From the NCBI GenBank assembly GCA_037953625.1, contig CM075655.1, forward strand, positions 81,371,501-81,435,500: a stretch of 64,000 nucleotides of DNA, read 5' to 3'. How positions within the stretch are numbered: position 1 is the stretch's first letter; each line of letters begins with the position of its first letter. The notes under the pieces are model-generated. The model saw only the letters and a program-made list of their open reading frames with translations. It was not told the origin of the DNA and made no database searches. This DNA comes from Crotalaria pallida (lineage: Eukaryota > Streptophyta > Magnoliopsida > Fabales > Fabaceae). Both the position numbers and the translations under genes were made by a program. Below are positions 1-11,113 of the stretch, in pieces.

Positions 1-23
1 ATTGCATTTGTCTTATTCAACAG

Positions 24-3000
24 CTTTCATTCCAAATGTGGACAAACCAGATGCAGGAGACATTGAATTCGAAGAAGAAGGGGGATGCTGCTTTTCGGCA
101 GAAGGACTTTAAAACTGCTATTGATAGTTATTCACAGGTTAGTCAGTTTCTTTGGCTCAACTTGGTTGTGTTGTAGAGTATATAAAATCAATTGCTGTCC
201 TCTTTTTGCTTAGTGCATGTGACCATAGTTATCTGGTTTTTCTCTTAACCTTGCTCATCGCATATTAAATTTGCTATTCTGCATACTGCATACCAAGTTT
301 ACCTAATGCTTTGTTTGGTTGAAGAAAAGAAAAAGTTGAGAGAGATAGGAGAGAAAGAAATATGTGTGAATATGAGTGAATTTTATATATTGTTTGGTAT
401 GAGAGGAAAAGAGAATAAAGAGAAGAGAAAGAAGTGTTTAGTCCTCTCCCTTTGTTTGGTTGGGTAGTGAAGTGAGAAGTGAGAAATAATGTTGAAAATG
501 ACAAAACTACAGGGGACCCACATGTCCCTTTTTCTTTCGTTATTTTTCTGAAACGGAAAGAGTTTGGCTTGTTCTTCTTGAATTCTCTCCTCCCAATCTC
601 TTTCTTCCCAAACTCTCTTACCGAACATAGCATTAAAGAAGTCTTGCAATAATAATATAAAAAGGGACAAACCGATTATACGCACACCCGAACCACATTC
701 CTGTTAACTCAGCATTTGACAACAGGACTTGAATTGCGATGCAAGATAAAATGCTATTTTCCTTTCAGCTGAAATGCATGATAGAAGATATAAAGAATAA
801 TGTAATGAGGATGATCTAGATTAAGAAAATCATAGCTCCAGTAGCTTATAATGCACTTAGATGGTATTAAGAATCAGTCCAAGTAAACATAATCAACTCA
901 TAAAAACTACAGGGAAATTGCAATAGAGAAAAGTAGAAGTTCTGCTAAGGAACAGAGGAAGAAATGATGAGAAATGGAGCCAGGAAGAAGCCAAAGAAAG
1001 GAAGAGGACAGGTAAGAGTGAGAGAGAGTCAAGATCAAGCTTGTGAAACTTGAGATCTTACGTAAGATAGGAATTGGGAGGACAACTCGTAAAACGTGGT
1101 CATAACATGGATTGGAAGATCCTACCAGACATTTAAAAAATATTTAAAAATAAATATATACTTATAAAAAATAAAAAATAAAATGAGCATGTGATTAAAC
1201 ATAAAATCTTCAACCAAAGTTTGAAAATCAAAATATTGGCATAGTATTGAGCCTCATACATAATCACAAGTTCACAACGAACATAACAATACCAAGTACC
1301 AGCCAAAGTTTTTGATAGCAAAAAACGCGAAAATATTTTACAGTATTACAACACAATATCAAAATCATTTTATTATATCAAGTAAGGGAAGAACAAGATA
1401 ATTATCTTCAACAATATCCTCACTTCATTCACACACAACAAAGTAAAAAAATAAAAAATAAAGGAAGGCCAAAATTGATGAACCAGTAGTTAACACTAAT
1501 TAGTATTTACGTACAGGAAAATTCTTCCATGCTCCCCTTTTCAAGCCATTTCATGCTCCCTCTCTTTTTTTATTTATAAAAAAAACCTTTTCTACCCTTT
1601 CTTTAACATATTCCCAACCACCCCACCCTATTGCAAAACCCATCATGCCTTTGTTTCCATCGCCGTTGTCCCCTCCGCTGCCATTCTCATCCCATCCCAT
1701 CTACCCATTTAACCCCATTCAAAAACTTCATATTAGCTTGTGCTTCATGTCTAAGCTTCAACTCGACCATCGTTTCTTCCTCAAGCTTTAAATTTGCCAC
1801 TGCATTTGGGACAGATTCTATGAAGTAATTCAACCTGCAAGAGAATCCAGGCATGTAGTTGTTACAAGGCACCCTTCCATATTTAACAAAGCCAGCTTTT
1901 GTTGTCCTGAAATGAACCAAGACACTATTGAGAGTCAAAGTTTCCATTGAATGGTTGATGGGAGACAATCATACATTGACACCGGAAAAATGTTAACAAA
2001 AGTTTAGTGCATTGGATAAAAACAAAACCAGTGCATATTGGAATCACAACTGACATGGTTCTAATGAAATGCATGATACTCGTATAAGATACATAGTCGG
2101 ATAATCTTTAATGCTATGATACATCACAGGGAGATTCTCTTGCTTCTATGAATGTGGGTGGTGGTGGCCTGGTAAGTGGGTTAGGTCGTTGCCAACACCA
2201 GGATAGGTAGAGCTGGGTGCTGTCAGAGCATGGTTGGATGGGGTTTGGTAATATTTTCATCTTTCAATCTTAGCCATCAATATTTTTAATTAATAAATCA
2301 ATGGTAATTATAGAGGGAAGCATGGAAAACCAAAACTCAAAAGGGAGCATCGAAGAATCTCCCTTAAATACAAGGCTGAAATAGAAGTTTTTTAAGAAAA
2401 TTATTTGATAAAGAGAAAGGCTGCACGATGAATACAGAGTCTCAATGAACAGCAATAGAAAAAAGAACAGAACAAGGCTAAGTAAGTAGCAAAGGGGAAA
2501 AGTGATGAACAAGACTGAAACTGAAAAAGTAGTAAGAACAACAGAAAGAGCAAAAGTGAAATAGAAGAACAAAACAAAACAAGGCTAAACAGCAGCAACA
2601 AGGCTGAACGATGGCTGCTTGAGCAAAGGGGTTTTTAATCTCTGTGGGTTGGATCAAGCAGAGATTTGGCCCAAAAATCGGGTTGCAAACCTGCAGATCA
2701 GGTGCGATTGGAACTCCACGATTCTACACATCATCACGACGACTCCACCGCGCCGGCGATGTTACGTGTCACAGCCAGGAACACAGCATGGAAAAGTCAC
2801 TGAAGCTCGCGATCTTACGAGCTTTAACGTGGTCTTGGTAACCATGGTCAAGATTGTCCAAATTCTTCACATCCACTCTATCCCATTGTTTGCCTTTTAA
2901 TCCCTTCTTTGATGGACAAGTGGGTGTAGCTTGGGAGTTGGAAGTCCCGGGTTTGATCCTTGGGAATCACCATTTGTTGGATTGTTGGTGGCTTTAATTT

Positions 3001-3466
3001 CCCCTCCCCCGTCCCCGTCAAAAACTTTGCCTATAAAAAAAATCCCTTTTCTGATGACTCCCAAACCCAGGTGGCAATTGGTTGTACCATTGCCCCATAT
3101 CACCATTTAGGTTCTTAACAAATAATTCTATGGACTCTGTTTATTAGAAGGTTATATTGAAACTATATACTTAAATATCAGAGCAATTATGATATGCAGC
3201 TATGGTTTTGTTGTGTAATGCAGTTCATCGAGGTTGGAACAATGGTTTCTCCAACAATTTATGCACGTCGTAGTCTGTCATATCTCATTAACAATATGCC
3301 TGAAGAAGCACTTACGGACGCATTACAGGCACAAATAATATCTCCTGTTTGGCACATTGCATCTTATTTACAAGCTGTTGCTCTTTTAGCTCTGGGTCGG
3401 GATCATGAGGCCCAAGTGGCACTTAAAGAGGGTACTTCACTTGAAACTAAAAAGAACACAACTTAG
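24..3466 (+). CDS. BSK: Brassinosteroid-signalling kinase (BSK), last two exons, 5' part outside window
   Basis: Exon 24..137 (38 codons, phase 0) follows an acceptor ending CAG at 23 and is followed by GT at 138. The last exon is 3224..3466 (80 codons plus TAG), after TAATGCAG. The joined peptide starts [20 protein letters not shown] and continues with [16 protein letters not shown] and [19 protein letters not shown]. This is the C-terminal tetratricopeptide-repeat region typical of BSK proteins. BSKs are membrane-anchored receptor-like cytoplasmic kinases that relay brassinosteroid signals from BRI1; the TPR part mediates protein contacts. The kinase domain and N-myristoylation site lie upstream of the window. 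The 3,086-base intron is unusually long and holds at least three mobile elements (303-636, 1516-2363, 2911-3040). The family call is firm, but the paralogue number cannot be told from this part. Confidence 0.9.
303..636. mobile_element. MITE-like element with terminal inverted repeats, in BSK intron
   Basis: The left end TAATGCTTTGTTTGGT (304-319) is nearly the reverse complement of ACCGAACATAGCATTA (620-635). The body is purine-rich (GAGAGAAAG-type) and repeats the phrase TTTGTTTGGTT. I did not find a clean target-site duplication. Reading frames across it are artefacts of skewed composition. Confidence 0.55.
1516..2363. mobile_element. Non-autonomous TIR element (about 850 bp) in BSK intron
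   Basis: The left terminus (from 1516) contains ATTCTTCCATGCTCCCCTTT. The right terminus (to 2363), read in reverse complement, contains ATTCTTCGATGCTCCCTTTT. Both arms carry a second copy of CATGCT(T)CCCTC further in (1552-1562 and 2314-2324). No transposase was recognised and no target-site duplication found. Confidence 0.55.
2911..3040 (+). mobile_element. tRNA-derived SINE in BSK intron
   Basis: A box-A-like segment (GTGGGTGTAGCTTGGGAG) and a box-B-like segment (GGGTTTGATCC) are about 35 bases apart, as in tRNA-derived Pol III promoters. The 3' end reads TTGCCTATAAAAAA. It is flanked by an imperfect direct repeat starting AATCCCTT (2899-2910 and 3041-3052). The element at 23654-23783 has the same 3' end and belongs to the same family. 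Confidence 0.65.
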
Positions 3467-3880
3467 TAGTTGAGGTCATCATCAAAATATTGCATTCTTG
3501 TGCCTGAAGATAACTTAAATAGAACAACACATGCTGGTTTCTCAATGTTTGGGTACATTGCATACTTGTGCACCACCTGGAAGCATTCTTTTGCACAGAC
3601 TAGAGTCACCGCAGAATTATACTGTATCTATTTTGCACCAAGGTTCTGATCCTATTACTGTTTTGTCTCCTATGTTAGTATAAAGATCCTTTTGTTTTTT
3701 GCGTTTGTAAAGGATTCACAAGTTAGTTTATGTCAGCATTAAGCAAATGCTGTTGTTGTGCTTGTAATTTAATGTACAGAACAACTTGTTATGGTTACCT
3801 TGTCAACATGAAATAGGGTGTTTTTCTATGTTGTATTGATATTGATTTTGCATCTAATAAATTCTTTTGATCATTTCTGG
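3467..3880 (+). other. Probable BSK 3' UTR
   Basis: This follows the BSK stop codon. It is T-rich, has no ORF and contains CTAATAAATTC near 3855, a plausible polyadenylation signal. The end is an estimate. Confidence 0.5.
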
Positions 3881-4103
3881 CTCTAGTCTCCAGATTGTCT
3901 CTTGTTTCATTTTATCTTTTGAAGCTGTTGTGGACTTTGCAAAAACAGACATTTGAAGGCCATTCCTTAACTTGAGTATTGGTCTCAAAGTGACTAAAGA
4001 AATTTGAGCAAAAGGGACAGACATATATAGAAACAACCTTACCTAAAAGAACATGCCATTCAATTAGATTTATCTTTTTGATAAACAAAGGTGTGTAATA
4101 AAC

Positions 4104-4186
4104 ATTATCCACTCTCCCTAAGAACTTCGGAATTGCTTTCTCATGAAGCAATTCCGGAAGCCCTTGAGGGAGAGTGAGCAATGAAT
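4104..4186 (-). ncRNA. MIR477: MIR477-family microRNA precursor, copy 1
   Basis: The stretch folds into a hairpin of about 30 base pairs with a small loop near 4138-4145. One arm (4111-4139) is CACTCTCCCTAAGAACTTC-type; the other (4147-4176), read on the minus strand, is ACTCTCCCTCAAGGGCTTC followed by CGGAATTGCTT. The minus-strand 5' arm (4155-4175) matches the mature miR477 sequence known from several eudicots. The two arms have a few mismatches and bulges, as real precursors do. Known miR477 targets include GRAS and NAC genes, but no target is visible here. Expression cannot be judged. Confidence 0.7.
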
Positions 4187-4265
4187 GCTACCAGTTGGCA
4201 ATATAAAAAACCAATGTTGGACAAGAAAGTGCTTGGAATTGAAGCTAGCTTTGATAAGGGAAACA

Positions 4266-4386
4266 AACTTATTTACTCTTACTCAAGGGCCTCCTGACTC
4301 TTGGACCTACCAATAGTTGGAATAAAAATGAAGACGTTTTATAAGTATGGTCCTAGCTAGAAGCCCTTGAGGGAGAGTGAATAACC
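4266..4386 (-). ncRNA. MIR477: MIR477-family microRNA precursor, copy 2
   Basis: A second, longer hairpin lies about 80 bases from the first in the same orientation. On the minus strand the 5' arm (4358-4378) begins ACTCTCCCTCAAGGGCTTCT. It pairs with 4270-4295 (TTTACTCTTACTCAAGGGCC on the plus strand) with several G-U pairs. Pairing extends inward through GGACC (4303-4307 with its complement near 4349-4353). Two precursors with the same mature core but different loops and flanks indicate an old tandem duplication kept by selection on the mature region. Confidence 0.68.
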
Positions 4387-4740
4387 AACCCCTTGATTGA
4401 TCTACTTTGTATCTTATTGGCCTGACTTATACCTTGAAGGGTTCATAGAAGCCCTTTTTATACTGCCCAAAAATTGAAGGTGTTTAAAAGAATGTGGGAG
4501 CCGTTGACATTAATGTGTGTGGGGTCTCCATATCTTGACATTAGGCTGAGGTTTTGTGGCAAGATCAGATCCACTTTCTTCCTTCAAGGATCTTTCCAAA
4601 TCTTAGTGGCATTATCAAACATGCTCGTGTTATTAACCTGTGCATGATTGCATGTTACACTGTTAGCTATGATGTATGCAGGTTCTGCATTCCACTTGAA
4701 CCTTTATTTATTCCTTTCTCATAAATCATTTTGTAAAGAA

Positions 4741-4888
4741 AAATGATTGATAGACTTACAAATAGGCTTACATCATAAAGGAAGTGACGTGTCACATGCT
4801 TATTATTGATTGGTTAGTAAAGTGACACATGTCACTTTCTTATGGTATAGGTTGTTTGTAGGTTAATTTTGTAGGCCTATTTATCTTA
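4741..4888. mobile_element. Palindromic MITE, family shared with 5789-5947
   Basis: It begins AAATGATTGATAGACTTAC and ends GTAGGCCTATTTATCTT. The centre is TTATTATTGATTGG flanked by GTGACGTGTCAC and GTGACACATGTCAC. The second copy has the same order of motifs, which identifies a repeat family. Confidence 0.6.
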
Positions 4889-5186
4889 ACTCGTTGGTAA
4901 ATGAGTTTCGCTATTTGATTACTAATTAACATGGCCTTTGGCATTCTTGAAGGAGCGTTACAAGAATAAAGCAACTTTAATTAGCTCCTTAAGGGCATCT
5001 CAACGCTATCTTTAGTTCCATGAGCCTAATCCAAATAGAATGGCTGCTTGACATTCCTTTCTGTGACTTGTCACTATTCTACCCTCTTTCCCTTTATATC
5101 TTTCAGTACACCTCTTTTTTGAATGATAGTTTTACAAGTGTCTTCCTTCTCTTGCCGAATAAAATTGCTTTGGTTTTGTTTTAGAA

Positions 5187-5343
5187 AAATGCTAAAGAGT
5201 GCCCTTAGGGCACTTGTTAAGTAACTAAATGTGGTTAAAAGTTATGGGAAAATGCACTTTTTTGGATTCTCGAGAAAGTAAATACCTTAGACTTTTGAAT
5301 TTTTTCCACTATTGGTATTCTTAACAAGTAGGGCACTTGTTAG
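5187..5343. mobile_element. Short TIR MITE
   Basis: The left end TGCTAAAGAGTGCCCT (5187) is mirrored by AGGGCACTTGTTAGCA at the right end. Inner halves TTAGGGCACTTGTTAAG and CTTAACAAGTAGGGCAC also match. No coding content. Confidence 0.6.
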
Positions 5344-5788
5344 CAAGACCCTTTGTTTTAAATGGCACTAATCCATAATTACAATTAAATTAATTTTTTA
5401 TTTTCAATTTAAAAAAAAAAAAAAGAAAAGAAAAAACAAATCCATCTTCATCTTGTTTCTGTGTTGTGTTCAACCATGTTTCCCTTGTAAAGGTTGTAAT
5501 AGTGAGTAATGGAGACCAAATTGTGTAAAGCAACAGTGCAGGGTGTAAAGGTTGCGCTATATGACACAATTGTTATATGAAGCATTGAGTTTGAATTGTC
5601 GATCATATGAACGAATAGTTGAGACTGAATTGTTACTGAGAGTGTATTGTTAGATAGAATTAGGATTAGATTAGGCTTTTTTTTTTTAATATTTATTTGT
5701 AACCATGATTAAGTTAAAAGTTTAAAAATTTGCTAAATGATCCTTAAATAGGACACATAATCTGACATTTAAGATGTCTAATAAAAAA

Positions 5789-5947
5789 AATGATTGATTG
5801 ATCTACAAAATCAACTTATAAATCAACTTACACCATATAAAAAGTGACATGTGTCACTTATTATTGATTGATTAACAAATGACACATGTCACATTATTGT
5901 GGTGTAGGTTGATTTGTAGGATAATTTTGTAGGTTGATTTATCATTG
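5789..5947. mobile_element. Palindromic MITE, second copy
   Basis: It has the same layout as 4741-4888: TGATTGATTGATCTAC at the left, central TTATTATTGATTGATT between AGTGACATGTGTCAC and GACACATGTCAC, and GTAGGTTGATTTATC at the right. Confidence 0.6.
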
Positions 5948-6020
5948 TTCGTCTAATAAACGTTGACTATATAAAACTAACACAAATGTCACTGTATAAT
6001 TGGTCCTAGTGGGTTGATAT

Positions 6021-6632
6021 TAGGGGTGTAAACGATCCGGTCCCGGACAAGGAGACCGGTTGGATCAAACAGGACCGAACCGAAAAATATGGTTCGGTCT
6101 GATCTCATGGTCTGGTCCGGTCTCAAAATTTTTAAACCATTAATATATGATCTGGTCTACGATCTCACTATTTATTAGACCATTAAAACTGGACCGGACC
6201 GGACCGTTAAGACCGTCTAAACCATTATTGTATGGTGAGTAATATCTTGGAATCACGTTAGAGATCTAGACTTGCAGGTGCATGGTCATTACTCGTTAGT
6301 CCATATGTTCACGTCACAGCACATTAAAATTTAAAGGTGCATAATGGATATGTTCGAATCACTTTAGTCCATATGTTGGAATCATGTTACAGGTTCATAA
6401 TTTCTTTTAAATGGCATCAACATTTTAATAGCAAATTTTTCTAAATTTTTTGTTGATCGCCAAGTAATTAATTGGTGCCAAATAGACCGGACCGGACCGG
6501 AAATGATCCGGTCCGATCTGGTCTTGAAACTTAAAAAATGTCTGGATCGAACTAGACCGGACCATATTAATTTAATTAGTCTGATCCTTTATATTCATCA
6601 AATACCGGGCCAGACCGGCCGTTACACCCCTA
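6021..6632. mobile_element. Non-autonomous hAT-like element
   Basis: The ends are TAGGGGTGTAAACG and CGTTACACCCCTA. Flanks are GTTGATAT (6013-6020) and GTTGATGT (6633-6640), an 8-bp target-site duplication with one mismatch. The body repeats ACCGGACCGG-type words in both orientations (subterminal repeats), typical of hAT elements. No transposase. Confidence 0.75.
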
Positions 6633-7224
6633 GTTGATGTTGATGTCTTCCCTCACTAGAAGGCATCAAAACTTTTCCCAATTATATTTTCTTTATTTTA
6701 AAAACATGATAAAAAAAATTTTGTCCATGACCAGAGCGTCCACCGCCGACTTCAGTGACTAATCTCTTTGCTTGTAGACACCTCTAATGAGTGAGACAGC
6801 TGACCCCGAGATTTAACGCTGAAAACATGATAAAATTTTGAAAAGTCAAAAGACATAAAAGAATATATTTTTAATATTTTGTCCAACAAATCAACCAAAT
6901 AACAAACAACATTCTTTAAACGGTCTTAAATAGTAAAATTGTATTGAAAAACTAAATAATTATTTTTTTAATTTATTATGTTTCACAATTTCCAATTAAC
7001 AATTTTTTTTAATGTTGGATTAACTTATGCACTAGATGCATAGGTTAGAAAGACCCTTTTAAAAAAAAACAAATATTAACAAAAACCATAGGTGGATATT
7101 TTTATCCATGCTTGGAATCAAACAGTGAATTAGACATATTAAAAGTGAGATTATTTAAAGTAATTAAATTCGTCTATAAAAAAAAAAAAAAAAACCCATG
7201 GAAACAGATTACTTAACACGTTAT

Positions 7225-7421
7225 AAGGAGGGTAATGTATTTTGGTGTACCAATCGGCACCCGGATCTGATTTACCTAGAATACGACTCATCCGGTTTGA
7301 CCCAACTGAGTTTGCACTAAGCGGTAGAGGTCTCCTAGCGGGCGTTGCTCCATACCCAAGCTTGAACTCGAGACCAGTTGGTTAAGGAATCAAGTGAGCT
7401 ACCACTTGACCAACTCCACGT
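7225..7421 (-). mobile_element. tRNA-derived SINE
   Basis: On the minus strand it begins TGGAGTTGGTCAAGTGGTAG (box A region) and has CTCGAGTTCAAGCTTGG (box B region) about 35 bases further on. It continues with a short unrelated body ending near 7225. The boundaries are approximate. Confidence 0.6.
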
Positions 7422-8413
7422 ATTATTTATATGTTTCTTAAGTTATGTTTTAACATTTTTTTTGTTTAATGTTTTATGATTAGAAATTTAAAACTTATTT
7501 ATGTTTTTTTTTTCAACTCTACCTTTATTTATTATATTTTTTTATGAGCAATTTTTTCATCTCTTTTTAATACAGTATCTACAAATTTATTATTGCTCTC
7601 TTTTCACTAATTAAATGAGGACATCGTAGTCAAAACAAATTAAATTTTTACATCATAAAATCATTTCTTAATTTATATATAACATTAAACAACCTAACTT
7701 ATGAAAAAAGGAATAGTTTTTCTTCTTAGGTATTGTTCCTTAATATAAAACTCATTTATGGATTGTTTTTTTATTATTTATAAGACTTCATTCCAAAACT
7801 TAATGACATTTAACTTGTTTTCACGATCATCTATATTCACTCAACATTTTTTAGAATCCTAATAATAATAATAATAATAATAATTGTATTAGTTTTAAAA
7901 AATATATCAAATATTTATATTCTCAATTTTACTAATAATATTAACAATTTTTTTTATAAACGTGAATTATCCCAAAAGATTATTGTATTAGGAGAAGGGG
8001 GGAGTAATCAAGAGAACAAATGCCATTTTTGGTTGAATATAATCATGTACTCTTTTCGGTTTGAAACATAAAAGAATATTATTTTCACAGTTATTAAGAA
8101 GATTGGTTGATAATATTTAATTTTATCAAATTTACAAAAAAAAAAAAGGTGTATTTTAGGAACGTAACATTATGAATGAAACAAAAATTAAATAAAATAT
8201 CTATTTTTTTTAAGAAATATAACATTAAAAATAAAACAAAATTGATTAACTTTTTCTTATATTTTAAATAAGGAGAATTATCTTTTGAAAACCAATGCCA
8301 CTTTTCATTGAATCTAAGGATGCTTCCCTTGAAAAAAAAATATGAACGCAAGTACGCAACTAGTAGTAGGAATTAACGTATGACAGTTTAGCAATTTCAA
8401 AAAAATTTAAAAA

Positions 8414-8485
8414 AGGGCCCAACCGGGTTCGAACCGGTGACCTCTTGATCTGCAGTCAAATGCTCTACCACTGAGCTATGGACCC
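8414..8485 (-). tRNA. tRNA-Cys (anticodon GCA)
   Basis: The minus strand reads GGGTCCATAGCTCAGTGGTA, the anticodon arm with loop CTGCAGA (anticodon GCA), and a T arm with GGTTCGAACC. The acceptor stem GGGTCCA pairs with TGGGCCC including one G-U pair. The unpaired base at 8414 is U on the RNA, the expected discriminator of tRNA-Cys. There is no intron and no encoded CCA. A run of T on the transcribed side directly after the gene (A-run at 8409-8414 on the plus strand) provides a Pol III terminator. Confidence 0.95.
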
Positions 8486-8667
8486 TATTTGATATTATTT
8501 TAGATAAAAAATTATATAAATAATGTTTATTCTATTTTACATTAATAAGAATTATATTAAATTGTCTTTTAGTTATAAATTTTAAAAAAAAAATTTGTCA
8601 TTGATTTTTTATAAACTTAAAACTATAATCACTTTTTTATGTAACTAATTTTTCATTTATTTTTTAA

Positions 8668-10133
8668 GAGTGAAGACCCAAATTGGTCCCTGAGGAATTC
8701 CGACAGAACCAATTTAGTCCCTGATAAATTATAAACCCAAATTAGTCCCTAAAGATTTTAAAAACAAGACAATTTAGTCCCTCCGTTAGAGGCGTTACAT
8801 AGCCGTTCCGTCAACCAAATAACGTCGTTAATATTAAAAGAAAATTAAAAAAGAAAACAAAATAACGACAAGTAAAACGTGCGGTTGTGTAGAGATAAGG
8901 AAAACGACGTCGTTTGGTTAAACCCAAAACGACTTCGTTTTGTGAGCGCGGCAACGAAGAAGACCGTTCACATACTACCCAGAGCCCAGAGTTAACAAGG
9001 AAAGAGAACTTACTTTCGAAGAGAGCTTTTAGAGATTGAGAGGGAAGAGAATGTCAAAACACGTTAGGGTTCAAGATTAGAAGTGAAATCGGAGGCATTG
9101 TTGAACGAAGGCTGTTGCTGGAGAACACAACTGTAGCAGTAGAGAACGCGAAATCGGAGGCATTTTTGAAAAGGTAAGCTTTTTTCATCATCGATGTTTA
9201 TTATAGGGTTTGTTTGCATGTCTGTAACGAGTTATCCCTTTGTATTTTTTTATCATGCCTTCTTTTTTTGTTTCTTTTATTTCTTATGTTGATGTTTATA
9301 GGGTTTAGGAGATGGTATTATGATGCCTTTGTTTTTCGTTTTCTTTTCTTAATGTTGATGTTTGTAGGGTTTAGGAGATGGTATTATGATGCCTCTGTTT
9401 TGCGTTTTCTTTTCTTAATGTTGATGTTTGTTTCTTAATGTTGATGTTCTTTTCTTAATGCCTTCTTTTTTGGTTTCTTTTCTTATGTTTTTTGGTTTCA
9501 CATACCCTGTGTTTTTTTTTTTTTTAGATGTCTGAGTATGTCATCTTTGTGTATCATCACGGTGGAGTTTTTAGGAGAGATGATGATGGGGTGGTCCAGT
9601 ATGTTGATGGCAGCGTAGATAGGTTGCCACCAGTGGACATTGATTTAGTTAACTTGAAGGACATGAAGACTTTGTTTAGGGAATTCGGTTATGAAGAAGA
9701 TGAGTTGAAAGCTATGTACTGGCAGACACCTGGAGAGAGTGACTTGGAAGTAGGTTTGAATGCTCTTCAAGGGGACTTAGATATTAACAACATGTGTGAT
9801 GCAGTGTTAGCAATGGGTAAGGATAAGGAGGAGAATGGGGGTAAGGGTAAGTGTAAGGGTGGTAAGGGTAAGGGTAAGGACGTCGTTATTAACCAAACGA
9901 CGTCGTTTTCCTTATCTCTACACAACCGCACGTTTTACTTGTCGTTATTTTGTTTTCTTTTTTAATCTTCTTTTAATATTAACGGCGTTATTTGGTTGAC
10001 GGAACGGCTATGTAACGCCTCTAACGGAGGGACTAATTTTTAAAATCTTTAGGGACTAATTTGGGTTTATAATTTATCAGGGACTAAATTGGTTCTGTCG
10101 GAATTCCTCAAGGACCAATTTGGGTCTTCACTC
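8668..10133. mobile_element. Mutator-like element (MULE) with long TIRs and exact 9-bp TSD
   Basis: Inverted arms of about 250 bases (8668-8921 and 9889-10133) start GAGTGAAGACCCAAATTGG. The flanks ATTTTTTAA at 8659-8667 and 10134-10142 are identical, a 9-bp target-site duplication diagnostic of Mutator-type transposition. The inside holds tandem copies of a GTTGATGTTTRTAGGG unit (9290-9438) and one ORF (9528-9965). A full transposase with DDE, SWIM and zinc-finger parts is absent, so the element is non-autonomous. Confidence 0.88.
9528..9965 (+). CDS. PB1-like domain protein fragment inside the MULE
   Basis: A 145-codon ORF starts MSEYVIFVYHHGGVFRRD. The pattern FVYHHGG, then YVDGSVDRL, then LFREFGYEEDELKAMYW, then GLNALQGDLDINNMC matches the PB1-like N-terminal domain often found at the start of plant MULE transposases. 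Residues 95-120 are a basic Lys/Gly tract (GKGKCKGGKGKGK). The last 25 or so residues are translated from the right TIR itself, so the original protein must have continued differently. This looks like a transposase truncated after its first domain. The splice-like AG just before the ATG suggests an upstream leader exon. Whether it is expressed is unknown. Confidence 0.6.
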   Translation: MSEYVIFVYHHGGVFRRDDDGVVQYVDGSVDRLPPVDIDLVNLKDMKTLFREFGYEEDELKAMYWQTPGESDLEVGLNALQGDLDINNMCDAVLAMGKDKEENGGKGKCKGGKGKGKDVVINQTTSFSLSLHNRTFYLSLFCFLF

Positions 10134-10467
10134 ATTTTTTAAAGAACAAGAAAAAAATTATTTATCCTACTAATTAATTCATACTTCCAAAAACAAATTA
10201 AATTTATAAAGTAACATTGAACATCTTACATATTCAACAAAAAATTATTATGCTTCTTTTTGTTTCTTATATCAAATGTTATTAAAGCTTGATCAAAGTG
10301 TAAACTAAGTCAACAAAGGTTGGTACAATTAGTAAAAAATTAACTTATAACTCACAATGTCGGGAGTTTATATCTTAATGTCAATATGAGAACTTTATTG
10401 ATTGGTAATTTGTAAGTATCTCAATTTGTAAGAATTCATATAATTATAAGATTTTTTTTTATCTTTT

Positions 10468-10747
10468 AGGTTTAATTGCATTTTTGGTCCACCAATTTTG
10501 TTAATTTGACGATTATAGTCCCCCTACTTATAATTTGGCAAATTTAGTCATTTAATTAATTTGTGGCGATTTCAGTCCTTCTGTTTAACAAAATTGTTCA
10601 AGTGCTGACATGTGTTCTTCTGTTAGACATGGAAGGACTGATATCGCTACAAATAGACAATTGAATGACTAAATTTGTCAAATTAAGAGTAGAGGATTAA
10701 ATTCGCCAAATTAACAAAATTTGGAAGACCAAAAGTGCAATTAAGCC
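10468..10747. mobile_element. TIR MITE with 8-bp TSD
   Basis: The ends are AGGTTTAATTGCATTTTTGG and TGCAATTAAGCC. TATCTTTT occurs directly outside both ends (10460-10467 and 10748-10755). The arms have repeated inverted words such as CAATTTTGTTAATTTG. It is non-coding. Confidence 0.72.
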
Positions 10748-10867
10748 TATCTTTTATAAACTACCACGACCAACTCACCTAAAGAATTTTGAATATATAA
10801 AAAAAAGTACATTAACATTTTTTTTTTCTTTCAAGTTTAACTATAACTTACATATTTTTTTTTTGTT

Positions 10868-10990
10868 GAAATGTACATATTTTGTTAGGAGGTTCATATC
10901 TCTTGTCTTCGTATGTTCATCTTATTTATTTGAAATGTACATATTTTGTTAGGAGGTTCATTTCTCTTGTCTTTATATGTTCATCTTTTT
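10868..10990. repeat. 64-bp tandem duplication
   Basis: GAAATGTACATATTTTGTTA and the following 40 or so bases occur at 10868 and again at 10932 with few changes. It is non-coding, between two MITEs. Confidence 0.75.
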
Positions 10991-11113
10991 TATTTATTTA
11001 TTTTATTTGTTACTAGATTTTATGATGCTTTTGGTTCGGCTTGAAAATATGGCTATCTTTTCCTAACGTGACAACTCATCTTTTAAAAAAACAAAATGGC
11101 AAGAAAAACATTA

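Noticed and set aside
274..685. Two overlapping minus-strand ORFs in the first BSK intron
   Set aside because: Both lie in a purine-rich MITE-like element and have low-complexity translations; the region is intronic.
1687..1968. 93-codon minus-strand ORF inside the 1516-2363 element
   Set aside because: The composition is somewhat protein-like but no family was recognised, and it ends at arbitrary points of the element. It was not supported as a gene.
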